The notes: a model not told the origin generated them from the letters alone. A stretch of DNA of 64,000 nt from Symbiodinium natans (GCA_905221605.1 CAJNDS010000724.1:377501-441500), one strand, 5' to 3'. Counted from the first letter of the stretch, positions 54,076-62,715 are shown. Numbers and translations are program-made.

Positions 54076-54148
54076 TATGATCTCTGTGTATGCCCTGAGG
54101 CCGCTGGGAGGCCCGAGGGCATCCCAATCCCCAGGGATAGGGAAAGGG
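54076..54148 (+). CDS. Exon-like island, two frames
   Basis: TATATGCGCAG| gives YDLCVCPEAAGRPEGIPI then PRDRER. The frame MRSMISVYALRPLGGP is also open. It runs into TTGAGGG repeats. Confidence 0.45.
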
Positions 54149-54227
54149 TTGAGGGTTTGGGGTTGGGGGTTTAGGGTTGAGGGTTTAGGGTTTAGGGTTT
54201 AGGGTTTGGGGTTTAAGCACTCACAAA

Positions 54228-54300
54228 AGCCTTGCAACGCCACACCGGCCCTCGTCATTAAGGCACTGCCTCATCCTCGCAAAGACCGAAGGCCTCTCTG
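54228..54300 (+). CDS. Exon, unknown product
   Basis: ACTCACAAAAG| gives PCNATPALVIKALPHPRK then DRRPLC, followed by a G-rich stretch and family H. Confidence 0.45.
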
Positions 54301-54414
54301 CTTTTTGGGGGGAAGGGGGCGCGGGGGGAGTGTGCGAAAGGATACTTCCCAAATAGGCGGCCCCCTGTTTGTACCTCAAAAGTCTATCGACCTACATCTA
54401 GAAATCTCCGAAAC

Positions 54415-54785
54415 CCTAAACCCTAAACCCCTAGACCCTAGAGCCTAAACCCTAAACCCTAAACCCTAAACCCTAAACCCTAAACCCTAAACCCTAAACC
54501 CTAAACCCTAAACCCTAAACCCTAAACCCTAAACCCTAAACCCTAAACCCTAAACCCTAAAAACCCTAAACTAACCTACCCTAAACCCTAAACCTAAACC
54601 CTAAAACCCTAAACCCTAAACCCTAAACCCTAAACCCTAAACCCTAAACCCTAAACCCTAAACCCTAAACCCTAAACCCTAAACCCTAAACCCTAAACCC
54701 TAACCTAAACCCTAAACCCTAAACCCTAAACCCTAAACCCTAAACCCTAAACCCTAAACCCTAAACCCTAAACCCTAAACCCATA
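54415..54785. repeat. Long CCCTAAA array
   Basis: About 50 heptamers with a few slips (CCCTAAAA, CCTAAA). It is among the longest arrays in the window. Confidence 0.9.
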
Positions 54786-54824
54786 CGCACTTTCGGAATC
54801 AACCCGAAACTCTCAACCCGGGAG

Positions 54825-54889
54825 ACCTTGCCCCTGATGCAGGCACTGAGGCAGCATTCGTTGTAGACTCCTTGCAGAAGGCCGGGCAA
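54825..54889 (+). CDS. G23 exon, unknown product
   Basis: TCAACCCGGGAG|AC gives LAPDAGTEAAFVVDSLQK then AGQ and the donor GTTTGC, phase 0. Another frame (RTFGINPKLSTRETLP) extends upstream. Confidence 0.55.
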
Positions 54890-54988
54890 GTTTGCTTTCA
54901 GGGTTCAGGGTTCAGGGTTTAGGGTTAGGGTTTAGGGTCTAGGGTCTAGGATTTAGGGTTTAGGGTTTAGGGTTAGGGGTATTTGCAG

Positions 54989-55015
54989 GAACTGACGGGT
55001 GGCTTCCTTCGGGGG
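54989..55015 (+). CDS. G23 short exon ELTGGFLRG
   Basis: GGTATTTGCAG|G opens ELTGGFLR in phase 0 and then enters a G run (55009-55027). The donor is probably G|GTTGCC after the run or hidden in it. Confidence 0.4.
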
Positions 55016-55066
55016 GGGGGGGGGGGGTTGCCTAAACGAGGGTTGATTTGGTTGTTTTTTGAATAG

Positions 55067-55141
55067 GTTGCCCAAAAAGGGCCCATTGCTTTGGGAATCC
55101 GACATTTCCTTCCGCACAAGGGCTTTCGCCTCGACTCCTAA
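55067..55141 (+). CDS. G23 terminal exon
   Basis: TTGTTTTTTGAATAG|G gives VAQKGPIALGIRHFLPHK then GFRLDS and TAA 55139-55141. Good acceptor and phase 0. Confidence 0.6.
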   Translation, partial: VAQKGPIALGIRHFLPHKGFRLDS

Positions 55142-55243
55142 ATGTCCTGAAAGCCCGAACCCCAAACCCCAAAACCCCAAACCCCAAACCCCAAACCCCA
55201 AAACCCAAAACCCCAAACCCCAAACCCTAAAACGCCCTACAAG

Positions 55244-55345
55244 ATCCTGTCCAGCTGCCCGGCAGCTGAAGAACGCGTGCCACAGCTGTTAGTTCTCGCG
55301 TCATTTCGTGCAAAGCTTGGGCCAAAGCCCTGTTTAACAAACTAA
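55244..55345 (+). CDS. Exon with stop, unknown product
   Basis: CGCCCTACAAG| gives ILSSCPAAEERVPQLLVL then ASFRAKLGPKPCLTN and TAA 55343-55345. A C run of about 44 follows at 55373-55416. Confidence 0.55.
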   Translation: MLSSCPAAEERVPQLLVLASFRAKLGPKPCLTN

Positions 55346-55370
55346 AAGCCAATAGAACGAACAAAACCCC

Positions 55371-55416
<46 letters not shown>

Positions 55417-55554
55417 TTCCCCGAAATTTTCCAAGCCTAAGGCCCCAAAAGCACAAGAACTCCAAGATCTTCTCCTAAAACCCTAAACCTAAAACCCTAA
55501 ACCCTAAACCCTCAACCCTCAACCCTAAACCCTAAACCCTAAACCCTACAAAAG

Positions 55555-55675
55555 AAAACAACGCCCAAGTCGGTTTTCTTGCGGACGAGGCGGGCATCAT
55601 GACAAAGCTCTGGGAGCCCCCTCTCTTCCGCTGCCCAACCCCGCAGATGGTGGATGAAGGCCGACCACTGGAAAC
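55555..55675 (+). CDS. G24 exon, unknown product
   Basis: CCTACAAAAG|AA gives NNAQVGFLADEAGIMTKL then WEPPLFRCPTPQMVDE and GRPLET before CCCTAAA. The frame is open for 40 codons. Confidence 0.6.
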
Positions 55676-55780
55676 CCCTAAACCCTAAACCCTAAACCCT
55701 AAACCCTAAACCCTAAACCCTAAACCCTAAACCCTAAACCCTAAACCCTCCTCCCTCCTAAACCTCCCTCCTGCGGACAG

Positions 55781-55818
55781 TCGCGGCCTTTGCGGCCTCC
55801 GCCGGCGTCGACTCGCTG
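55781..55818 (+). CDS. G24 exon, Ala-rich
   Basis: CCTGCGGACAG|TC gives AAFAASAGVDSL and the donor GTGGGT, or extends as VGLCPGA to GTAGGG at about 55842. Confidence 0.5.
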
Positions 55819-56146
55819 GTGGGTCTCTGCCCTGGTGCTTGTAGGGTTTAGGGTTTAGGGTTTAGGGGTTAGGGTTTAGGGTTTAGGGTTTAGGGTTTAG
55901 GGGTTTTAGGCTTTAGGAGGGGGTTTGGGCGGTTTAAAGGGTTTAGGGTGCTTCGGAGCTTGAGGGCTCAGGGTTGAGGGGCTTCAGGGTTTTACAAGGC
56001 TTAAGAAAGAGCCCCCAAGCAAGGAAAGAGCAAAGTATGGTTATGCTTTTAACAGGATGCCAAAAGCTCCTAGTCTACAGTCTAGGGTTAGGCTCGTGCC
56101 CTTTAAGGGCTTGGGTGGTTTTGGATTACGGGTTCATTGTTTGGGC

Positions 56147-56345
56147 TGAAACTATACAAGACTATATTATATACTAGAATATACTATAACATACTATATT
56201 ATACTATATATTATACTATATATTTTACTATATATTATACTTTTTTATACTATATTGTACTACATTATACTATATTATACCATAGTACTATACTATATTA
56301 TACAATATTATATTATACCACATTATACTATATTCTGCTATATCA
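56147..56345. repeat. AT island of ACTATATTAT-type units
   Basis: About 200 bp almost free of G/C beyond single C/G positions, built of TATACTATATTAT variants and rich in palindromes. ORFs on both strands (Tyr/Ile-rich) are artefacts. Confidence 0.8.
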
Positions 56346-56975
56346 TTGTTTGGCTTGACATTATATATAATCCTACAATAGCTAAGCCCGGATCCAAAGC
56401 CCTTGATCTGAAGCCCTGGGCCCTGAGTTCTAAAGCCAAAACAGGTCGAAAAAAAGTTTGGGATTTCTGAGGGGTTTCGGGCGCGAGGCTCAGGGTTTTT
56501 GAAGCTTTGGGGTTGAGGTTTTAGGGCGTTTTGCCGTGATTTTCGGCAGATACTTTGGGACCTAGGCGCTGGAAACCAGCGCAGACTTTCGGCTCGTTCG
56601 TTCGCGTCGTTGTCCTCGCAAGTCGGCGTCACGCGCGCCGATCTTTTACGGCGTTAGCCTGGCCATGGCGGCCCTTATCTCAGATTTGTTTTTGCTCTCT
56701 TTTTTGCTTGTTGTTTTGGCTTGTCTTTTTTGGCTTGTTTTTTGGGCTTGTCTTTTTTACTTGTTTTTTTTGTGCGTGCTTGTTGTGTTGAAATTCTTTC
56801 ACTGTGTTTTTGACATTAAGGTTTGGAATGTTTACATCGAGGTGTTTGTCGGGGCCTTGGCTGATTCTCTACATGGTTGTTGTGTTTTTGTTTGTCCTGT
56901 CACGGGCCACGGTGGTGGGAAAGCCGACATGACGAACAGGCGCTGATCTTTTTCTGTTTTTCTTGTACTTCTTAG
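56346..56975. other. T-rich spacer without telomeric tracts
   Basis: Includes CTTGTTTTTT-type repeats at 56690-56790, giving Leu/Phe-rich frames (56555-56791, 56665-56946). An ATG in fair context (GGCCATGGCGG, 56665) starts MAALISDLFLLSFLLV. The run of TTG/TTT triplets makes it unconvincing as a gene. Confidence 0.4.
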
Positions 56976-57016
56976 ACTGTATTTGTTGTCGAGCTCAGGA
57001 GGAAGAAGAGTACCAG
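56976..57016 (+). CDS. G24b exon before a 66-nt GC-AG intron
   Basis: TTTTTCTTGTACTTCTTAG|AC, a strong acceptor, gives CICCRAQEEEEYQ and CAG|GCAGAG. It joins 57083 in phase 0. Confidence 0.5.
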
Positions 57017-57082
57017 GCAGAGGCCGTTCTCCACCTCAAAATGTATATATGCTTTAAAAATTCGCAAAGTCTCATTTGACAG
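57017..57082 (+). other. 66-nt GC-AG intron with 13-bp flanking duplication
   Basis: CAGGCAGAGGCCG occurs at 57014-57026 and 57080-57092, spanning both splice junctions. The intron is not telomeric. It contains an in-frame TGA, so its removal is needed for EEYQ-AEAE to be continuous. Confidence 0.55.
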
Positions 57083-57255
57083 GCAGAGGCCGAGACGCTG
57101 GATGACCAGTTGTTTCGTAAATTTACAGACTGGAAACAATCCAAAAGTTTAACTTGGCAGGCCGCGACTACGATGCGTGATGCCAGGCGTGTGTTTTCGC
57201 ATGGTTATATGAGGCAAGATATACCGCACTGTAGTTTTCATAATGCGCTGAACAG
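57083..57255 (+). CDS. G24b exon, unknown product
   Basis: TTTGACAG| gives AEAETLDDQLFRKFTDWK, QSKSLTWQAATTMRDARR, then VFSHGYMRQDIPHCSF. The frame changes around 57210-57255 to the next exon. Confidence 0.55.
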
Positions 57256-57435
57256 GGTTTATCAACAACAGATTCTGTATTTGCGTATATTTTCTATAAG
57301 GTCCACAAACCGAAGAACGCGCAGCCGCCCGTCGTCTACTGCCCGCGCATTATGCGCATCAATGCCAAGTCTGGAGTTTTTGGAACACGTCGTGCTGCTT
57401 TTTTTTTGCGGAAGCATTCCGACAGGCCGCGCTAG
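57256..57435 (+). CDS. G24b frame, 59 codons with stop
   Basis: GCTGAACAG| gives GLSTTDSVFAYIFYKVHK, PKNAQPPVVYCPRIMRIN then AKSGVFGTRRAAFFLRK and TAG 57433-57435. The frame of 57083-57255 continues in parallel (57110-57451), but this one has the better composition. Confidence 0.45.
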   Translation, partial: GLSTTDSVFAYIFYKVHKPKNAQPPVVYCPRIMRINAKSGVFGTRRAAFFLRKHSDRPR

Positions 57436-57536
57436 AATCATCCCCGAATGAACCGAGCAGCTGCTTGCAAGCAAATTGTCAATTGCGCTGACCCGCGTCG
57501 TGAAAACTTTTTTGAATCTAAGGAGGCGCCGCGCAG

Positions 57537-57641
57537 CTGAACGGGGACGTGCCGATATCAGTGCGTGAGAGCTTTTTTGAGAACGCGGAAACGCGTGTGA
57601 AGAATGTTAGATGTAGGGTGTTTTTGGAATGCATATATTAA
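57537..57641 (+). CDS. Exon with stop, unknown product
   Basis: GGCGCCGCGCAG| gives LNGDVPISVRESFFENAE then TRVKNVRCRVFLECIY and TAA 57639-57641. Confidence 0.5.
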   Translation: MNGDVPISVRESFFENAETRVKNVRCRVFLECIY

Positions 57642-57982
57642 TCGAGCAAATTCTTGATGCGTTCACTGTCGCTCTCGAGCAGCAGGTCCGAGCGCAGGTA
57701 TATTTGCTTGCCTTATGGCTCCCGTTCCTGTTCCACTTGGCCTTGGAGCCTGATGGTTGGCCAAGAATTCCACGTTCGTACGTGGCAGTGGAACTCGAGA
57801 ACACTTCCGCGTGTCACGGAGACGAGTGGTCTTATGGAGTTCAAGGCGTTTGTGTGAATCAGGCCAGTCAAGATCCCGCTGCTTGGCTTTACGTCCTGAA
57901 ATGCTTCCGTTTAAGACCGTCCTTTCTGGCCAATGCTGGTCTGTGTCCTGGAGAGCGTGATGTTTCTCGCATGAAGCTTTAG
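57629..57982 (+). CDS. Open frame of 117 codons, unknown product
   Basis: Reads MHILIEQILDAFTVALEQ, VRAQVYLLALWLPFLF, DGWPRIPRSYVAVELENT and FRLRPSFLANAGLCPGER to TAG. A hydrophobic segment lies near residues 24-40. Two other + frames and one - frame are open over the same DNA, so coding status is uncertain. Confidence 0.4.
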   Translation: MHILIEQILDAFTVALEQQVRAQVYLLALWLPFLFHLALEPDGWPRIPRSYVAVELENTSACHGDEWSYGVQGVCVNQASQDPAAWLYVLKCFRLRPSFLANAGLCPGERDVSRMKL

Positions 57983-58208
57983 GGTCACTCGCAGTCTTTG
58001 TTCTCGTTGTGCGGTAAGTGGAAGCCGCAGGCGGTTTCTGGGTGCCGTTTCTGGGTGCCTTTGGGAAGTGGAAGCTGTTGCGTGCCCAGAACTTCCTCGG
58101 TCTGTGGCTCTGCAGCATTCCTGTGGGGCGCACCACACGGATCTCATTTGCGCACCCCAAGCACTAAACCCCTGCCAACGCGCTTCCCCACGACCCAATT
58201 AAAGATAC

Positions 58209-58523
58209 TTGCGCCGCGTGGAGTCTTGTCGTGGTTGCTTCCCCGGAAGCGGCACCCAAGGGGCTCCAGGAAGACTCTGCTCCTTGAGGACCAGGAAGGC
58301 CATGGTTGAGGACCAGGAAGGCCATGGTTGGCTATCGGATCCGAAGCCGGAGCAGGAACGCTCGAAGCCGGAGCAGGAACGCTCGCAGCCGGAGCCCATG
58401 CCGGAGGACAACCCTGAGGAGAAGAAGCAGAGCCAGGACCATGCAGGGTCTGGAAAGAGGCGTTGCACTGGGTTTAGAATTTTAAAGTGTCTGGACAGAC
58501 TCATAGCACAGGTTAGAGTTTAG
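58209..58523 (+). CDS. Open frame with KPEQERS repeats
   Basis: Contains two 22-bp duplicates (GAGGACCAGGAAGGCCATGG at 58285 and 58307) and two 21-bp duplicates coding KPEQERS, then QPEPMPEDNPEEKKQSQD. The acidic repetitive part resembles a disordered region. It is not recognised. Confidence 0.4.
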   Translation: MRRVESCRGCFPGSGTQGAPGRLCSLRTRKAMVEDQEGHGWLSDPKPEQERSKPEQERSQPEPMPEDNPEEKKQSQDHAGSGKRRCTGFRILKCLDRLIAQVRV

Positions 58524-58608
58524 TGTCTGGACAGACACGTTGCACTGGCCTGGAATTGGGGTGTCTGGACAGACGCATTGCAACTGTCTGGACAGACGCG
58601 CAACAGAA
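58488..58608. repeat. TGTCTGGACAGAC minisatellite
   Basis: Copies start at 58488, 58524, 58562 and 58585, most followed by GCATTGCA-like sequence. The core is a near-palindrome. Confidence 0.75.
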
Positions 58609-58735
58609 TAATCACCAACAGACTGCGCCAGGAGCAAAAGGACCAAGGCTACCAGTGAAATGTTTGAAGGGCTGCCGGAGTGTGCTAGGATTCACAAAGG
58701 AAACCTCCCACTGGAATTCTTCGAGGGAGTGAAGG

Positions 58736-59170
58736 ATGAACCGTGCTTTGGAATCTGCAAATCGTGTCCCCTGGGGTGGATGCACCAGGGATACTCGGCG
58801 GATTGTTGGGGACGGGCATGAACATTTCAGATTTACTCGCAAGGATTCTTCTTGGTGGGTGGGTGCTACAGATTGCCTGCGGGATTCTCTGAAGCTGGTG
58901 GTGGAGTTGAGCGCTGCAGGTGTACTCAGCAGGACTTCTTCGGGGAGCGTTGTAGTCGGCAAAGTTCTTTGGGGGCGGACGCTACTCGGCGGATTTTTTC
59001 GCAAGAAGATTCTGGAGTCAAGGGATAATAGCCAGAATTCCAGCTCAAAACGCTCTCAGTCAGAAAGCCCTAAACCCGAAGTCTTGAACCGGCAACCCTA
59101 TAAACACCTTCATCCGAAAACCCCAATAAACCTTCAATCCAAAGGCCCGTCCCGAGACCTCAACTCTTGA
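58736..59170 (+). CDS. Open frame of 144 codons, unknown product
   Basis: Reads MNRALESANRVPWGGCTR, DGHEHFRFTRKDSSWWVG, DCLRDSLKLVVELSAAGV and then a Ser/Lys-rich tail that runs into degenerate telomeric DNA (about 59065 on). The first 100 codons look protein-like. No domain is assigned. Confidence 0.4.
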   Translation: MNRALESANRVPWGGCTRDTRRIVGDGHEHFRFTRKDSSWWVGATDCLRDSLKLVVELSAAGVLSRTSSGSVVVGKVLWGRTLLGGFFRKKILESRDNSQNSSSKRSQSESPKPEVLNRQPYKHLHPKTPINLQSKGPSRDLNS

Positions 59171-59700
59171 ACTTCCAATCCTGATTTCTTGAGCCCTAAA
59201 CCCTTAAACCCCTAAGCCTTAAACCCTTACGCCCTTAAACCCTTAAAGCCTTAAACCCTGACCCCTGAAGCCGGAAACCCTGAAACCCTTAAGCCCCGCC
59301 CCTAAACCCCTGGGCCCTAAAGCCCTAAACCCCTTCAGCCTACATCACTAAACGCCTAAACCCCGGAACGCCTTAACCTTAACCCCTAACCTCCTAAACC
59401 CCTCCACCTAAACCCTATACACCCCATAAAACCGAAGCCGCCGACCCCGCAGGAGAACAAGTTTGGGGGGGGGGTAGGGGGGGGCGGGGGGGTAGGGGGG
59501 GCCGCAATGAGGGCCTCCACGGAAAAGCTGCGGTACCCCCCCGTACCCAGCCCCCCCCTCCCCCCGCGTTTTGGGGGGGGTAAGGAGGGAAAGAGGGAGG
59601 TTTTCACCTCCAGAAACCCATCCAACAAGGGTCGGCGGACCCTTCAGCCCTAAACCCGGCCTAAACCCCTAACCCCTAAAGCCCTAAACCCTAAACCCCA
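59171..59700. repeat. Degenerate telomeric DNA and second family G copy
   Basis: CCCTAAA variants to 59420. G runs at 59463-59505. Then CCCGCGTTTTGGGGGGGG, AGAGGGAGGTTTTCACCTCC and AGGGTCGGCGGACC match the element at 43790-43915. Confidence 0.65.
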
Positions 59701-59754
59701 AACCCTAAACCCTCTAATATGTTTAAACCTTAATGGACTTTCCCAATATGGCCA

Positions 59755-59975
59755 CTCTATTTTCCGAAGTTGGCAGCTTTACTTTTGAATTTGGCCGCTT
59801 CATTTTCCGAACTTTGGCCGTTTTATTTTTCCGAATTTGGTCGTTTTATTTTCCGAATTTGGCCGCTTTATTTTCCGACTTTGGCCGTTTTTGTTCTTTC
59901 GCAATTTGGCGGCTTTATTTTCCGAATTTGGCCGTGTTTTTTCTCCTCCGAATTTGGCCGCTTTTTGCTTTTTCA
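59755..59975. repeat. 22-bp minisatellite TTTTCCGAATTTGGCCGCTTTA
   Basis: About ten imperfect units. All three + frames stay open (59733-60062, 59770-60039, 59837-60022) because the unit has no stop codons, so I do not call a gene. Confidence 0.85.
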
Positions 59976-60196
59976 ATGTTATGGGATTCTTTGGGTGGGC
60001 GGGTGTTATATCAGAGCCGTAAGGAAAACTATACCATAAATCTGCTCGGTCCAGAGTGCTGAAACCCTAAACCCTAAACCCTAAACCCTAAACCCCAAAC
60101 CCTAAACCCTAAACCCTAAACCCTAAGCCCTAAACCCTAAGCCCTAAACCCTAAACCCTAAACCCTAAGCCCGACAGTCCTTAGGCACCCTCTGAG

Positions 60197-60269
60197 GCCT
60201 GGGCCACGGCGGGGTGCTGGACTTGGCCAAGGCCGCAGCTGCGCTGGCCCCGCTCCTCGGAACGCTGGG
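60197..60269 (+). CDS. G26 exon, unknown product
   Basis: CACCCTCTGAG|GC gives LGHGGVLDLAKAAAALAP then LLGTL and GG|GTTTGG. Ala/Leu-rich helix. Confidence 0.6.
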
Positions 60270-60470
60270 GTTTGGGGTTTAGGGCTTGGGGTTTGGGGTT
60301 TAGGGTTTAGGGATTAGGGTTTGGGGTTCGGGGTTTACGGTTTAGGGTTTAGGGCTTGGGGTTTAGGGTTTTGGGGTTTAGGGTTTGGGGTTTGGGCTTT
60401 ATATAGGGCTTGAAGCTTGGGATCTAGGGCTAGGGCTTGGGGTTTAAGGTCTCGGTCTTGGGGGTTTCAG

Positions 60471-60499
60471 GCTGCGGTTGTCAAAGCCAAAGCTTTAAG
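60471..60499 (+). CDS. G26 mini-exon AAVVKAKAL
   Basis: GGGGGTTTCAG|G and AG|GTTCTT bracket nine codons plus two bases. Weak phase support. Confidence 0.35.
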
Positions 60500-60565
60500 G
60501 TTCTTTGCTTTGAGCTTTGCCGACTTTAGCCCTCGCAGAGTTGAGGGTTTGGGGATTGGAGGTTT

Positions 60566-60667
60566 GGGGGCTTACGATATTAGGGGTACCTTATTGGGAT
60601 TCTTGTGAAAAGGGGATCCTACTAGTTGGAAGTCTATACTAGGGGGTTCTTATTATCGTAAACCCGC
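60566..60667. mobile_element. Family B foldback copy
   Basis: CTTACGATATTAGGGGTACC and TTCTTATTATCGTAAACCCGC are the arms. Confidence 0.65.
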
Positions 60668-60755
60668 ATATCGAATGTTAGGGGATTTCAGGGGGTGTCT
60701 CGCTGCACCTTCCGCCATCCCCTCCCTAATCCCCGCGCCTCCCAGCCCTCCCCAG

Positions 60756-60797
60756 ATACGGTTTCCAATGAGTCGCCTGTCTGCTGAAATACATCGC
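60756..60797 (+). CDS. G26 exon with strong acceptor and GC donor
   Basis: GCGCCTCCCAGCCCTCCCCAG| gives IRFPMSRLSAEIHR, then GCTAAACCC: the GC donor is exonic G plus the CCCTAAA tract. Confidence 0.55.
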
Positions 60798-60814
60798 GCT
60801 AAACCCTAAACCCT

Positions 60815-61140
60815 AAATTCTAAACCCTAAACCCTAAACCCGAGAAAAGCCCCAACAACTAAACAAGCCCTAAACTCTACATGTGGAAAGCCCCGTAAGT
60901 AAGCCCCCCTTAAACTCCAAAACCCTAAACCCCTAAAACCTACCCTAAACCCTAACCCTAAATCCTAACCCTAAATCCTAACCCTAAACCCCAGAACCCT
61001 TAAAACCTACCCGAAACCCTATCCCTAAACCCTAAACCCCAGAACCCCTAAACCCCCAAAACCCCAACACCCCCAAACCCCTAATCTCCAAGCCTCTCAA
61101 CCCCTCATCCCCAAATCCCCAAAGCCCCTACACCCCTAAA
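60815..61140. repeat. Degenerate CCCTAAA/CCCCTAAA DNA
   Basis: Variants including CCCTAAATCCTAA dodecamers at about 60955-60985. No exon. Confidence 0.65.
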
Positions 61141-61150
61141 CAGGGTTCAG

Positions 61151-61363
61151 CTCTATGTTTGGGCATCGTCCGTATATTCAACTGTATACGGTTTACCAGG
61201 GGATGTTCGAGTCCTGCTAGGCTCATGCGCGAAAGGGACGCCAGCATCCGCACGCTCTCTTTTCCCAGGCCGAACGTTGCGGCTTGGTGATGAACTTTTC
61301 TGCGCCAGCATTTATATACGCGCGCATGGTATCCCGCACACCCTTTTTTGTGGTTCATCGTGG
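61151..61363 (+). CDS. G26 exon, 71 codons, ending at GTTTAG
   Basis: GGGTTCAG| opens the longest ATG-less frame here: LYVWASSVYSTVYGLPGD, VRVLLGSCAKGTPASARS, LFPGRTLRLGDELFCASI and YIRAHGIPHTLFCGSSW, then GTTTAGGG. A minus-strand frame (61358-61128) overlaps, but the + frame has acceptor and donor. Confidence 0.55.
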
Positions 61364-61390
61364 GTTTAGGGTTGCGGGTGTGGTGTGATT

Positions 61391-61430
61391 CATGGTCTCT
61401 AAATCATGGTCTCTAAATCATGGTCTGCAG
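61391..61430. repeat. CATGGTCTCTAAAT tandem (14 bp, about 3 copies)
   Basis: Two exact units and a partial third ending TCTGCAG. Confidence 0.75.
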
Positions 61431-61878
61431 TTCATCTCGGCTGTCGGGCTTAGGGTAAGGGTGCTTCGTGGTGGATTTAGGGTTCAGGGTTCAGGGTTTG
61501 GAGTTTCTCCACTCCTGCCCTGTGATTCGTGGTAGGTTTATACTTTAGGGGGCCAGGATTTAGGGTTGTGGGCAGGGGGGATACTGTGAGGACGCGGAGG
61601 GGTGGGGGGGGGATCGAGAGTGCGGAGCATGGACACTCACATAAAGCCCAACCCTAAACCCTAGACCCTAAACCCTAAGCCCTACACCAAAAAAACCTGC
61701 AAACCCTGTAATCCCGAAGCCTCCCAGATGGTGTATAGGGTTCATAGGGTTTACAGGGTTTATGGGTTTTGAGGGGTTTGGGGTTTCCCTAAACCCTGAT
61801 TAAACCCTCACCCCTTTCATGGGTTGCATATAGTGTTTATGAACTTTATAGAGTTTATGCTTATGGGCGGGTTAGGGG

Positions 61879-62130
61879 CCCCAAACCCCAAACCCCAAAC
61901 CCCAAACCCCAAACCCCAAACCCCAAACCCCAAACCCCAAACCCCAAACCCCAAACCCCAAACCCCAAACCCCAAACCCCAAACCCCAAACCCCAAACCC
62001 CAAACCCCAAACCCCAACCCCCAAACCCCAAACCCCAAACCCCAAACCCCAAACCCCAAACCCCAAACCCCAAACCCCAAACCCCAAACCCCAAACCCCA
62101 AACCCCAAACCCCAAACCCCAAACCCCAAA
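61879..62130. repeat. CCCCAAA heptamer array
   Basis: About 36 near-perfect CCCCAAA units (TTTGGGG), then CCCTAAA to 62190. The GFGVWGL and NPKPQTP frames are array translations. Confidence 0.9.
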
Positions 62131-62239
62131 CCCTAAACCCTAAATCCTAAACCCTAAACCTTAAACCCTAAACCCTAAACCCTAAACCCTGCGCCTCCTA
62201 GCCTGAGGCCCCTTTCACTCGCCTCTTCCTCTTGGGCAG

Positions 62240-62274
62240 CGACGCAGAGCCTCGAGCATCGACGCTGTTGGCAG
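62240..62274 (+). CDS. G26 exon, unknown product
   Basis: CTCTTCCTCTTGGGCAG| gives RRRASSIDAVG and AG|GTGCTT. The leftover AG plus G at 62611 gives Arg. Confidence 0.55.
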
Positions 62275-62610
62275 GTGCTTGGGTTTCAGAGCCTTTCAGG
62301 GTCGGTTTAGGGTTTAGGGTTTAGGGTTTAGGGTTTAGGGTTTAGGGTTCAGGGTTCAGGGTTTACGGCTCAGGGTTCCAGAATTCGGGTTTTGGGGTTT
62401 TAGTCGAGTTCTTGGGTTTAGCGTTCAATGCCCTGGGTGCATTCAGCTCCCTCCGAACCCCTCAAACTCCCAACTCCGAAGCCCTAAACCCTCAGCCTTG
62501 ACTTTCAGTCAAAAAGCCCTAAGCCCTAAACCCCCTAAACCCGAAACCCTAAACCCTCAACCCTAAACCCTCAACCCGAAACCCTAAACCCTAAACCCTA
62601 AACGCTCTAG

Positions 62611-62695
62611 GTTCCTCCTTGCCCCTCCTTCTGGCTCCGACGACGGCGGCCGTCTCAACCACCAGTGGGCGCTGCATGCCCCGTGGAGACTCCAA
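62611..62695 (+). CDS. G26 exon with perfect donor
   Basis: AACGCTCTAG|G gives (R)FLLAPPSGSDDGGRLN then HQWALHAPWRLQ and GTAAGT. In phase with 62274. Confidence 0.7.
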
Positions 62696-62715
62696 GTAAG
62701 TGGGGGGAGCTCCAG

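Noticed and set aside
56137-56632. Tyr/Ile-rich frames over the AT island
   Set aside because: Low-complexity AT DNA with no splice or composition support.
59733-60062. Three overlapping + frames of 61-109 codons
   Set aside because: The 22-bp minisatellite is open in all frames, so length is not evidence of coding.
61190-61260. tRNA gene (GGGGATGTTCGAGTCCTGCTAG phrase)
   Set aside because: A T-loop-like GTTCGAGTCC is present, but I could not form the other arms of a cloverleaf around it, and the region is an open reading frame.
61817-62150. Frames GFGVWGL (minus) and NPKPQTP (plus), about 85-108 codons
   Set aside because: They translate the CCCCAAA heptamer array.
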